This document shows positions 29,701 to 32,172 of a stretch of DNA of 64,000 bases, piece after piece (the first letter of the stretch is position 1; the number at the start of each line of letters is the position of its first letter). This DNA comes from Nocardia sp. NBC_00416 (GTDB taxonomy: Bacteria; Actinomycetota; Actinomycetes; Mycobacteriales; Mycobacteriaceae): assembly GCF_036032445.1 (NCBI RefSeq), contig NZ_CP107932.1, forward strand, positions 870,501 to 934,500, read 5' to 3'. Under the pieces are notes generated by a model. The model ran no database searches. It saw only the letters and a list, made by a program, of their open reading frames with translations, and had not been told where the DNA came from. Made by a program: the position numbers and the translations under genes.

Positions 29701-31740
29701 GCGATCGGCGAGGCGTCGGCGGCAGTGTGGTGTGGCGGTGATCCAGCGGAGTCCGAACATTTTGTCGCGGCCGCCGCCGCCGCGGGGGCGGACTGGCTGG
29801 CGATCGACGCCTCGATGCTGGACACCGCCGAGCTGGCAGCCGAGGTGATTCGGCAGGCCGCCCATGCGGGACGGCGGGTGGCGGTAAGGACCGTGGACGA
29901 TCCGGACGCGATGCGCCGCTTCCTCGATACGAGCGGGGTACACGCGATCATCACCAACCGTCCCGACCAGCTCCGCGAGGTAATGATCAGCAAGGGGATG
30001 GTACCGCCCGACACTCGGTGGCAGATCGCCGAGTCGCCGCGGGAACTGGATGTCGGGCAGCCCGGCTCCGCGTCCGGGGGAGGCCCGTCGTCCTCACGGG
30101 TCGCTCGGCACCCCACGGCGAGCCTGGACTTCGGTGCCGATTTAGCATCTATGGAGGTACTCCGGCTAGGCGGCCGACCAGTTCATTTCATCGCCGAGAA
30201 TGTCGAGCCGCGTCGGCCGCTGACCGAGATCGAGTGGCGACTGGTCCTGACCCGCGCGGAGCGGGAGTGGCTGGACGTCGTCGGCGACAGCGGCGGAGCG
30301 CAGTGGGGCCGAATAGTGCTCTCGGCGAAGGAGAGCGCCCGGCGGGCGTACCTGGAGATGACCGGGCACCATCTGGGCAACCAGGACATCGAGATCACGA
30401 TGTATTCCCATGAGAAGCTTTTCCGTGCGAGGGTCGCCGACGGCAGCTGGGATGTGCTGTCGATGTCCGGACGCTTCTCACTGCACGGCAACGAAGTGCG
30501 CACCGTTATCGGAGTCCATCGACTCATTCGCCGGGACACCGCACTATCGCCACCCGAGCCGGCTTCATCCGAAGGCGACAGGCTGCAGTCAGTGATAGCG
30601 GAACCGGGCTACCTCCCGCCGGGTGATGGGGAGTCCGGCACGCAGCACACCGAAGATCATCCCGGCCAGGATTCCGAGGAAAGGAACCCCGGCGCAGGGG
30701 ACACCGGCAGCGATGTTGCCGACCGCGAACCGCCGGACGGCGCTCCGCAATTCGCTTCCGGTGAGGGCGACCGAACCGCCGCCACCGAGGTCGCGGTCAG
30801 GGAGTCGGCAGCCGGTGCGGCCGGTGGACACGGCCGCGTGCACGGTCCGGGTGCTCTTGCGAGGACGGAACTCATACAGACCACATGGGCAGAGTTCTGC
30901 CGGGACGATCCCGGTGCCGTAGCGGTTCATCGACTCGAGGCCGAATGCTGGCCCTCGTTCATGCTCACGCCGTACGGCACGATGCGGGGGCGGATGGAGA
31001 CCTTTCCCGAGGGACAGCTGTGCCTGGTCGATCCACGGGGACGGTTGGTTGCGGCGCTGTCGCTGAATCGCATCCACTGGGACTGCGATCCCGCCAGCCT
31101 TCGGACCTGGGATGCGATTGCTGGTCGGGACGGAACTTACCGGGAGACCTTCGATCCAGAGGGAAATACGTTGTGCATGATGGCGATGAACGTCTCCCCC
31201 GAAGGTCGTGGCAGGAACCTTACCGCCGAGCTCATCGAGCAACTCGTCGAGTTCGCCGATCGCCACGGCATTGAGCACATCATCGGGTGCTTCCGTCCGA
31301 ACGGATACGGTGCCGCCGTGACCGCCGCGCATCGTGCGGGTCGCCCCATACCGGATTTTGAGGATTACGTCCGGACTCGTCGTAGCGGCGGCGACCTGAT
31401 CGATCCCTGGTTACGAACACTGACGAAGCACTATGCGATGGACCCGATGGCCATCGCCTACGACGCTATGCAGATCCGACTCGATGCCGTCGAGGTCGAG
31501 TATTTCCAAGGGCCGGACTGGGAATTGGTCGACACGGATCGTGGTCCGGCGTGGTCGACCGGCGATACCGGGTTCATCTACCCGCAAGACGACGGCAGCT
31601 ATCTCTATCGAGAGCACAATGTCTGGGGTCGCATTCTGCGCGCGGAATCTGGCGATCCGCTACGCCCGCCGCCCGGCCGGGTCCGCCGGACAGGCCCGCC
31701 GAGTCCCGGGGCACCGCGGAGTCGGCGGTCTCGGGGTTGA
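10705..31740 (+). CDS. Giant 7011-aa mosaic T7SS polymorphic-toxin-like protein
   Basis: A single uninterrupted 21,036-base frame, by far the largest gene here; its Shine-Dalgarno is weak (CACGGTAG before ATG 10705). In order I can read: 1-355 CpnT/WXG-like delivery domain with a Gly/Ala hydrophobic section; about 538-590 J-domain-like; 1064-1470 and 1824-2456 a duplicated helical/sigma-4-like unit; 1590-1698 HATPase-like fold; about 3086-3400 methyltransferase-like; 3920-4051 CdiA-type tRNase; 4052-4229 ADP-ribosyltransferase; 4401-4612 four LacI-type HTHs; sigma-2-like domains near 4626-4720 and 5223-5330; 5558-5763 further HTHs; 6138-6430 GDPD; 6476-6616 phosphopantetheinyl-transferase-like; 6718-6985 GNAT. 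Linkers are acidic, Pro/Ser/Gly-rich and repeated. Polymorphic toxins normally carry one C-terminal warhead; this one seems to carry many. Export by the adjacent ESX system is inferred from the N-terminus and context. It could also be a partly decayed collection, as several active sites are altered. Confidence 0.85.
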   Translation: MGIMFPEEASLIVGPLEFLVGEWPKADESLLWGLGRVLSAAGDDWAEQSAALQRLMDKVSAAYPEGEASGVIGKFFDDLHKALADLSSDAVVLAAAANQFGNGVQETKLYDILGLIELIFGVLGARAAGPGAPYAEAIERLKALRWFVRGGEWLESQIVLGIQRLIPALRTPFGRKVANDLLKLARGGANDNDKLLSRFIRKEAREQAAANANPLAQLIAKGLVEIPDEALEEFGQEAVQGSIVGLIQADNPGQAGFDWGRFWQNQAVAAIAGGFAGPVGTAAAVPFGRAFQKGGWAGARAGAVVGGTAGFAGAVGGLLGGRWVTGQWSEIDLYMFTSGIAGGIGPSMIHGFRGAHEYDGFAGGLDSAPAAGGASSPSGGGASPGSGGPADPVGAPSAGPDGSRGGGGAAVVADGPRADVATRPAKGADPADADKADADADSARVGRPVVGVSAEASQAGQGLDEDRAAEGATAFNAAGHGPPGSDGERRSSFWEALFVGLGREDPKWHGVFENLGRDDSSWGEGYAGGDDSPPGSDGFNEAKQIYRSLSKEVHPDRISGLPFEQQQFCATIQQRINDAFSSINAAKTSGRRVDLSELRALQQEWNNRPWAETDSSALPEPNAPDETRDTASGSRAATVAAESTTATQGSVVAGYADRPAPSPASVYEELSVSAENSSEFQQSADSEPVLAGAAATLEQVEADPQTGRADQPMGVSVDVDASPSDQDSAATEAAAASAESADGPTVHTGRDAEVSPHAVSATSYKMVDPEPLEQRSAKEAAHTLQALGIGTTRLNIKKVGDDQAAPDEDREPSDSVASTGTAATEPSSPVEPESSDKGTPVQPPEGRRYYADVARNIGVPPEWSPAERAVDRAAGGPTGSSRAGSGVGTGCTGVDRQHASSARAGLSRDASPETSIPPIADSAERSSVPGDRMSNIVGSPGEQVDNAPSGGSVPETAVSGDTPGNTRPVPGLPRLLGKVVGHLAGNTKAQAAAPPEPPNVDEPNRGELDPEQEDSSSTGVTPPPDSGSVDDHKLRRDGVRSGAPNRDGSDQPASGSSDGASESWAAEVRRGLLAVLPRADRMNLGRVLNRMTDAELARTVGDLSPAYREIVDRLRRDSRPLPLRGFDDDVVLAAVGSVAAGVGVELEGLPRFGFRQDTGLDPYDEERVDLFRRGFRYWPFASESYRRAVERFVLKDGEIAVLAAFRAGLPIDDSVRRSDSGLFGMATRKVLNRLRGHDALLSRARTYLLTPALDYSIGDDAAAVRVPKEWLPRPLRGESSDSADPADPADPPDAVVSAVRQLVQQSTKDEADYLLLRFSGLAPREVLAVMGSHEVHHRRWEEQAERSVVAALAAAGIPADPTGSVLAGSAPVVAVPEGVGPHTAAALQDLAIRMSPEEVTRLRRLLWLPDDELGSPRDDVAAVTVELFEKLSRSSISGMKDSWSVLLAAMRADGYQVRQESAHEIAVTVLRSAATGDPSPVRVLPQAQATAEAPSAGGAGASAERETRGFTWEFGVPGTSPDERSQQSNGTGQFTVPARDYRPPEWEVRDADEILRWVGDEREETWAEGYWAYVRVKDELADVLGGLDCPPEMVAAAEVLAAHLMWNAAVHGEGRGLLTIRVEAPERRLRIAVYDTTGTLMEFPVTPSAHAGEWQWLVPTLSGSAWLDSSIRPVEGLDYGCSIPDDGSSWARKLWFVLNMPASDTEIGESAGSPVGGADAEDEGGGPLGSEEQRGEPSANLDDAAGTDEWFDALWTQRADDVYESLKGWYSDPQLLGALRDAVRDLARHRLALFDGSAGRPTDPVAWLRELAAAVAADPKRWADEVRRGVSAVLDGLPADLPQREDIERILATADAAVLARSVDGSNGGRREIVDRLRGGSRSSLSGFDDAVVVDSILALAGEVEWGGMVRETIDKALAAGRSDRVDSGALDSSESEALRLVRESGSATEADDRALVTSLSNVLEALRRSASFSRSMSTLVGLLERLRDSEFGDTGAVRAGVESVQRWREGGSSAETVRVVEGLLERLRRNSAGVERSAAAVPDSPQRAHADLIDTVDRSLNRLREQQVLESGLEGVKQGRWLSTEEIAVVDGALKSASDRVKRLRSDSAAASAEALKDCREQLARWGVRVEQEHRVLAAAVEKARAIAGRYSGLSRVIDEFLLGPAERRLRGEGPAVAQVPDELLPRWFLEGGETADHPGGMPVEVVSALRSAVRDLERDNDKDGAHFLRLRLTGLAPQEALVVMGLSGQNVEIARGTKPVEEVLRRRVGAKIAPRLLAAALAVDPDLLRRGCNALMVRSTDVIAEFDPIVEDLISGGPATVAAMHRDWSELTLEEREVRRFANHLSEVCLAEWVPTVPVHPGVRPVTTTVLRALAARVSISPTRVQLLRLLLRLPDHAFAARVADIPSTMNEIAGVALGDGQELLSSAMREDRYSAEPKFGTWLMEFIRAEATGEIDPDRPGHQAWYNSDGRPVGPHSAATTPHRVPTTAGSGIGSQDPPMPWPDEPDVSLPDPREVTDAEEVQAIRATGALVRGVSWENLSPEAIEALVRFRPETISKTDAPWPVRHMVSMMLLARHRATILNGPEHNVASDDEHEKAAAQAELAELGKQLRRVAETVAALGALDARAAAGEERAGLEGKYRGYLGHYDPDPDTGSSVLVLTNDDGGSSAVDIGHLVSAGATPRHQFGQAVDVLVDSVRQEQARQETRRGVQDRTLCAAARVSGLVGADPFGLPAEREPSPDHVVVHGVPEDADLPWNDSVKVAAAYLDRLRETVYRHRWFEPDDPALQTLWRVVELVVGYQGDVSPEEWMVSGEQVMGERTLVLAGARWADFAFRSPNHPSPVHGPSAADPGLTIDFTLPLNDPGDSAAIDVIADLAIDPEQGELLRQQLVPLFGAHQPSAVRVRMRTVGGELRTQVTIPDADGPGVAMRETLPDAMAQRLVPEWYRMFREFARAAGIDENRARFYWPVMRPLAELIRRMDGIEAGMPVEAADIARVASMLVAGHDRNHQVEGGTATVESMLDSAMEAYHSGVLGRGGSGAVEAFELGAVMHLTRLYAAENTGSGRLWNLPAEFGCTDPLGVMELYWKVFATKLHEAGSEDGRFAPVTLEEMRNWKPGSGSYKFSLWAVVEYIERNYGSDRAPGTFDRRHEQWHPSYRLPRIHNDDVQILGKTFEYCAELHVEGRHAIDFGAGSNLYPAMLERILVGPDGRITRLVYRGNAPELEYNESLSESDSGIYSHITPIGEPLDYQTLYTWLSFPPVIAEVAEPYFSEASAEGLLRGALDAEVVPGDIFEYSPLGVLEPALGLMTATKHDIGTDFYTGDSVFKHLGMYYATVFCELHGVDRAFITGRTINRGNGYWAGSAWFENTRFDGKEWQGFMAMHPRVVSFLSYEHHAVASFTPGDEGLAVGVAVLRPHEPDPAEAEVESVRAHLVDLVSRAVSPETARTLVVAATGSENGRGPREQRQIRKARTRDLDRAGLLRDDLDPAISELTAQLLENSPGVVDSLRRTGVDKAMITGIRDAISDYLDTSVTVFRSRIEAMRREMREIYDGHIVGVLRGVGVEAGRADDLAAELVRKDADGRPDPDPVYARLREENMPDEQVSCLSGAVAYYLGLECIAAKGDTQVEDFDQWRSRPDPVSGDSGPTVDPHSAGTTADASDSSGDGSPDGGTRDGGDLDVDVGRRDTSPDTGTDVAGGDPPDGAAQFVSPDDGLPSKSWWAGIGERLIGWVFGGGTVPNGTATAASPPSEADVRSAGARMVEHPGDADPPDSFWHRMGHRALGVLDGWGVLPDPDHSPADKSAGMRPEHTGAPADPPGGPSSRGGSDADHSAEAPNGYTTIAGTASAEVVSARDRTHRHAAPPASDSRWPNWLNLLVPHGDAQAGSASDGAGSDPADRTLPSRVPDPAAKPQGRRTRIRGNVDEGQKRRLELENLSAEILARLGYRIEQNPVVEGNRNPDYRIEGRIFDHYAPNTRLLDSIVVQLSKKIAKGQADRIVVNLADSLFSPLVLGTRLGYSPTIRGLVEVIAIDQQHNVIHIHPVGEAFEVKTFGSAGEARVYFQEHWGDADEHEEAFRDYAAEGGAINKYLRGASGWERYTQKGWSAGDVDAVVSQLDAAMKPLPETIAVTRYLSPRRVGDLESLRRGHVVCDPAFISTIPGPEGFDYFKHRVGVLHLIVARGTPAAFIKNGSDGEVLLARNLPWTVIGKAEIDGKRHIYGVVNEPGSGMPEHAASTTSDRGPFAGTPTHAGSSASAAMDSGAPLEPTGRNSVDEPAPLHEGTALRDNGGASGPRGGNRRPDDPDQGGAAVARAAAPAGGPEPQRNSKVESAEPENNSSSRNPVSNDMSWQELADQLEVVLDEAAQELDRATATPAASTRVEPPTAIDPRLFRRIKTADLAAITGLSVQTISRALAGTSDAKKISRDVLNWLRFVAEELGYEPVRGAERGWRVDLTVVARDAGVSRGTVHKVLNRTGRVEPDTARRVLSAAYRLLSARVGRVRWQPTLMDVVEHCDVDVETVSVVIFGAYGVHPDTARQIRRAAERLELPPAAGGGYPSEVVRKLAGALGVRPVTVSRVLDCPDVNVADRRRVLAAVEDLGYRPRHADGGITPNERGLDPAGDLGALRRRVLVDLRMRPPAEWRRQHADDAELRRSAEQFADRVVGETFRRVRQGVEHIPGQGDPMRALAAIAGRVAAEFRRLMTFQTAVWDAARVAAGLDETSREHRILFKASLPDVRGILSALPDALSAEFWSLLVGHSSALGSDGKPRRLDPDVAIRIVEMLSGVDDALTTVDFTHLGQLEGGAAVDSAGSSHGAVTEWKVLDSACRLGYVDEPSPERAVPSEIEPRETQRPDEHVDPPPAHGRTSWSHGAGAPASAAISGLFGLPPRAHYSRYGAPGDSGGAGEFVETGPSPADPAGPERAASTTSVCGPLAGTPAHAGSSPADANSVASDTADSVAREPRVDHDPPNSDPTYPNPPVTNRFPLLPDMSPVTPEPDSEPLSLTSVRVQEFDDAVLRRRLRRALGADDFREMRRLVATVEVLADAERCARRMPGTPTLPLPGRPNSILALDDSDYSDGGPVGPAGPAGLGAPSTDASGFSGDGDGGRADSQTSAEGPSDHREAWFSRLVQELNGLIDNWIGVVVPSILAAGPPGASWIGSGLRLVGEALRGLAWRVSQWWDAGLGFFLPSTSAAAAAADPQRDPFAPASPPDASGEWVAAARDGDWEALVRLCKRYGDTVTREAASAVGDRGTAETIQSLVRETFLRATRAITPHADISDVGTWLAGVAGEVVSEHGRFIRFKRDLWRMRTAGGDGAAASGEQQLLASATRPMLLRCLYRLPPDEADWILRRTGQLPTAGVVARRGAESSGQLDSRAVGHLFELLTDGTAQVPGAQSRKSTEIIIDALLADRERAERYIRRLPPALRENVEQQFLQGLSVAPEGAAENRLAQWLSGGLMPGGREWSIAVRAYLNAPETVLRRLAELGPEDQNALRPWLLRDRASTPAADAEVRAVRELIKSTAVRAAAAETAAPVAERPQPPSEAAAVHRNYSDEIRTVWANDRERFWGWFAELLPLQQRLIWSTVRVGRQPNNAELAAESNISKKEAKKVVRLFAGWLAGGDVAGRTAVESVSAAQTENPNRFSRCSASLSDNERECLRRQVFGTFSTAETAEAMQQTEEQIAHLRSSAVYRLALRIRIDSIDVVGDEKAVPRAALARMAGLTEPMVTWVLDGVEPVHPDVARRVWDALVELEHTRAPTIDHPPEPPDDPGPGAVAGPGDHGSAEVGGELSGGVDDGRRGFVVPDDVAGPGVDPRGLPQPSASPYPSDSSRRSSGGDSDSAAADFAAHSELGREPGQGVFGAVRQGLAQGLDVVLGGIAPPATASAAPPGASDDHGPARESEPADGEARSDVGPPEGQDPGISHPPHVPEEAPPPAAASAVASRGHGDMRGGEDAHILAERRHRAASRCVVLAARIDDLAAELGWDLPPDDVTPDRIESAVSRLAESEGGDSERVAELRDIAREFVHADQEYEAVLRLHERRHRPAGSDFVIPSAEARPFWWAAAEAGVPEAVGSGDAASSGDPDRSNPYPYAIYDHAGSEEDGHRQSGSPDAAARTNGSGVWSETGGGRFGPEIQANRGWSGAEPPNTLLAFYDAMQLGVDGLRVDIGGMTKDGVPVVHHSSVLDRATVGDTYSDGPHEPYAGTAISELTLAQICTLDVIDPNFGDATELPGSAESENRGIRSPIPIFETVCRLAAGRGATHTLTLRIATDPSWGDDPHRSHELVEAVVSLADRYGVSYRLETDDPDMLAVFREVAPEILRVAAIGEASAAVWCGGDPAESEHFVAAAAAAGADWLAIDASMLDTAELAAEVIRQAAHAGRRVAVRTVDDPDAMRRFLDTSGVHAIITNRPDQLREVMISKGMVPPDTRWQIAESPRELDVGQPGSASGGGPSSSRVARHPTASLDFGADLASMEVLRLGGRPVHFIAENVEPRRPLTEIEWRLVLTRAEREWLDVVGDSGGAQWGRIVLSAKESARRAYLEMTGHHLGNQDIEITMYSHEKLFRARVADGSWDVLSMSGRFSLHGNEVRTVIGVHRLIRRDTALSPPEPASSEGDRLQSVIAEPGYLPPGDGESGTQHTEDHPGQDSEERNPGAGDTGSDVADREPPDGAPQFASGEGDRTAATEVAVRESAAGAAGGHGRVHGPGALARTELIQTTWAEFCRDDPGAVAVHRLEAECWPSFMLTPYGTMRGRMETFPEGQLCLVDPRGRLVAALSLNRIHWDCDPASLRTWDAIAGRDGTYRETFDPEGNTLCMMAMNVSPEGRGRNLTAELIEQLVEFADRHGIEHIIGCFRPNGYGAAVTAAHRAGRPIPDFEDYVRTRRSGGDLIDPWLRTLTKHYAMDPMAIAYDAMQIRLDAVEVEYFQGPDWELVDTDRGPAWSTGDTGFIYPQDDGSYLYREHNVWGRILRAESGDPLRPPPGRVRRTGPPSPGAPRSRRSRG
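12316..12471 (+). other. Module: J-domain-like segment with HPD
   Basis: Residues about 538-589. The order helix II (EAKQIYRSLSKEV), HPD (554-556), loop, helix III (INDAFSSI) fits a DnaJ J-domain, the part that stimulates Hsp70. Helix I is not recognisable, so this may be a minimal or divergent J-domain. Confidence 0.6.
13894..15110 (+). repeat. Duplicated unit, copy 1: helical A, sigma-4-like, helical B
   Basis: Residues 1064-1470. Part A (AEVRRGLLAVL ... REIVDRLRRDSR ... GFDDDVV), a sigma-4-like HTH (KDEADYLLLRFSGLAPREVLAVMG, about 1295-1356) and part B (LRRLLWLPDDEL ... LLAAMRADGY) recur in the same order at 16174-18070. This copy is shorter between A and the HTH. Confidence 0.65.
15472..15798 (+). 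other. Module: HATPase_c / anti-sigma-kinase-like domain
   Basis: Residues about 1590-1698. AAEVLAAHLMWNAAVHGEG matches the N-box helix of GHKL ATPases such as RsbW-type kinases, and IAVYDTTG fits the G1 box (DxG-type). It lies between the two copies of the duplicated unit. Whether it binds ATP is not shown. Confidence 0.5.
16174..18070 (+). repeat. Duplicated unit, copy 2: helical A, coiled insert, sigma-4-like, helical B
   Basis: Residues 1824-2456. A repeats as ADEVRRGVSAVL ... REIVDRLRGGSR ... GFDDAVV, the HTH as KDGAHFLRLRLTGLAPQEALVVMG (about 2206-2266), and B as LLRLLLRLPDHAF ... LLSSAMREDRY. An insert of about 280 residues with heptad-like Leu/Arg helices (about 1915-2190) separates A from the HTH. 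Confidence 0.65.
19960..20900 (+). other. Module: NNMT/PNMT-like methyltransferase domain
   Basis: Residues about 3086-3400. HAIDFGAGSNLYPAM (Asp3193) matches the SAM-binding loop of actinobacterial NNMT/PNMT/TEMT-like methyltransferases, whose version is usually DVGSGTNLYPAL. The end section GVDRAFITGR ... WFENTRFDGKEW aligns with their C-terminal strands. It is larger than the free-standing enzymes. Confidence 0.55.
21790..21849 (+). repeat. Linker repeat X, copy 1
   Basis: 60 bases closely matching 30700-30759 without gaps, encoding DTGTDVAGGDPPDGAAQFVS here and DTGSDVADREPPDGAPQFAS there. It precedes the tRNase/ADP-ribosyltransferase block. The other copy precedes the GNAT domain. Confidence 0.7.
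22462..22857 (+). other. Module: CdiA-CT-type tRNase domain
   Basis: Residues 3920-4051. ENLSAEILARLGYRIEQNP, then NPDYRIEGRIFDHY (Asp3966) and KKIAKGQADRIVVNL match the C-terminal tRNA nuclease domain of contact-dependent inhibition toxins (PF18451 type, PD-(D/E)XK-like). It should cleave tRNA in the target cell. No matching immunity gene follows directly, as the next domain begins at once. Confidence 0.75.
22858..23391 (+). other. Module: ADP-ribosyltransferase exoenzyme domain
   Basis: Residues 4052-4229. The R-S-E order is visible: Arg4136 in AVTRYL, Ser4162-Thr in AFISTI, and DGEVLL with Asp4198 and Glu4200. The helical start HEEAFRDYAAEGGAINKYLRG is typical of this toxin family. The usual ExE is DxE here; Glu4200, the catalytic position, is kept. 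Confidence 0.75.
23406..23481 (+). repeat. Linker repeat Y, copy 1
   Basis: 76 bases that closely match 25479-25554 without gaps, differing at roughly one base in seven. Both encode AASTTSxxGPxAGTPxHAGSS. This copy ends the tRNase/ADP-ribosyltransferase block; the other follows the LacI-HTH/sigma-2 block. Confidence 0.75.
23905..24540 (+). other. Module: four tandem LacI-type HTH DNA-binding motifs
   Basis: Residues about 4401-4449, 4458-4500, 4510-4553 and 4564-4612. Each shows the LacI pattern of a first helix, a turn with Val-S/T recognition helix and a hinge-like third helix: LAAITGLSVQTISRALAG, VARDAGVSRGTVHKVLN, VVEHCDVDVETVSVVIFG, LAGALGVRPVTVSRVLD. Copies 1, 2 and 4 look intact, while copy 3 is more divergent. 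No LacI sugar-binding domain follows. Confidence 0.75.
24580..24870 (+). other. Module: sigma-70 region 2-like domain, first
   Basis: Residues about 4626-4722. AEQFADRVVGETFRRVRQ followed by MRALAAIAGRVAAEFRRLM resembles the region 2 pattern of ECF sigma factors (DxVQETFxRxW ... WLxxIARNxxxDxxR), but the -10 recognition residues are not conserved. Confidence 0.45.
25479..25554 (+). repeat. Linker repeat Y, copy 2
   Basis: Second copy of the 76-base linker described at 23406-23481. It lies between the LacI-HTH/sigma-2-like block and the next disordered linker. Confidence 0.75.
26371..26700 (+). other. Module: sigma-70 region 2-like domain, second
   Basis: Residues about 5223-5332. ARDGDWEALVRLCKRYGDTV, then IQSLVRETFLRATRAI and TWLAGVAGEVVSEHGR follow the ECF sigma region 2 order closely. 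Just upstream (26100-26280) is a hydrophobic, tryptophan-rich stretch that may be membrane-active. Confidence 0.55.
27376..27990 (+). other. Module: two sigma-4-like HTHs and a fifth LacI-type HTH
   Basis: Residues about 5558-5763. LPLQQRLIWSTVRVGRQPNNAELAAESNISKKEAKK-type and LSDNERECLRRQVFGTFSTAETAEAM-type sequences look like sigma region 4 helices. They are followed by a LacI-like ALARMAGLTEPMVTWVLDG with a third helix (HPDVARRVWDALVELEH). Confidence 0.55.
29116..29997 (+). other. Module: glycerophosphodiester phosphodiesterase (GDPD) fold, catalytic residues altered
   Basis: Residues about 6138-6430. The fold signature is clear (PPNTLLAFYDAMQLGVDGLRVD, TKDGVPVVHHS, LDRAT ... IITNRPDQLREV). 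The first catalytic His of HRG is Asn6146, the Glu of ExD is Arg6173 with Asp6175 kept, and His6189 is followed by Ser instead of Asp. Enzymatic activity is doubtful. Confidence 0.75.
30130..30552 (+). other. Module: phosphopantetheinyl-transferase-like domain
   Basis: Residues about 6476-6616. WGRIVLSAKESARRAYLEMTG (Lys6542, Glu6543) matches the C-terminal motif of PptT/Sfp-type transferases (FSAKESVYKAW). The Mg-binding DxE of the family appears as NVE (Asn6499, Glu6501). The N-terminal half of a normal enzyme is missing or reduced. Confidence 0.6.
30700..30759 (+). repeat. Linker repeat X, copy 2
   Basis: Second copy of the 60-base linker at 21790-21849. It separates the phosphopantetheinyl-transferase-like module from the C-terminal GNAT module. 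Confidence 0.7.
30856..31660 (+). other. Module: C-terminal GNAT-type acyltransferase domain
   Basis: Residues about 6718-6985. MMAMNVSPEGRGRNLTAELIEQL fits strand beta-4 and the CoA pyrophosphate loop (RxxGxG/A-like, EGRGRN at 6833-6838), followed by helix 3 and strand beta-5 (IEHIIGCFRPNGYG). The domain is long and sits where a polymorphic toxin usually keeps its warhead. Confidence 0.6.
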
Positions 31741-32097
31741 ACGAATCCAGCCAGGGTGAGCGGATTGTCTCCGATTCGTCGGTCGAGCAGCCGGAGCTCG
31801 ATTGTGTGGCGGTGATGGTGCGGTCCACGATCGAACTGCGTGGGGCCGACGGAATCGTTGCGACAGCGCTGACCGGGCGGGTGACCGGCGAACTGCGGGG
31901 CCACTACGCGGGATGGTTGCCGGAGGTGTTCGGTGCGGGTTGGCATCGTGGCGGTTTCGAATCGTTCGATATCGCGGAGTCACGGGGCCCTGCGCCGGCA
32001 CAGTCCGGGTGGGGAGCCTCTCGTCAGGATCGATCCGGGCCGGTGGCCACGCCTTCTTTGGTTCGACGGAACTGTGGCACATGTAGCGGATATCTGA
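31737..32097 (+). pseudogene. Small gene after the giant effector, apparently frameshifted; possible immunity-type gene
   Basis: From TTG 31737 (overlapping the giant gene's TGA) a frame with normal high-GC codon use runs through MVRSTIELRG, GELRGHYAGWLPEVFGAGW and FESFDIAES. It then loses coding character and stays open far into eccB in the wrong frame. One base over, coding-like sequence continues as GEPLVRIDPGRWPRLLWFDG and stops at 32095-32097, just before eccB. Dropping one base in the GGGGCCC run at 31984-31990 joins both parts into a protein of about 119 residues. Another start may be GTG 31806, with GGAG 9 bases upstream. It is either a true frameshift or a base-call error. The family is not recognised. 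Confidence 0.5.
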
Positions 32098-32172
32098 TCC
32101 GTGCAACCACAGCACGGTCGCCGATTCTCCAATGTCTCACCTTCCTTATTCCACTGAAAGGTGTTGAATCAC

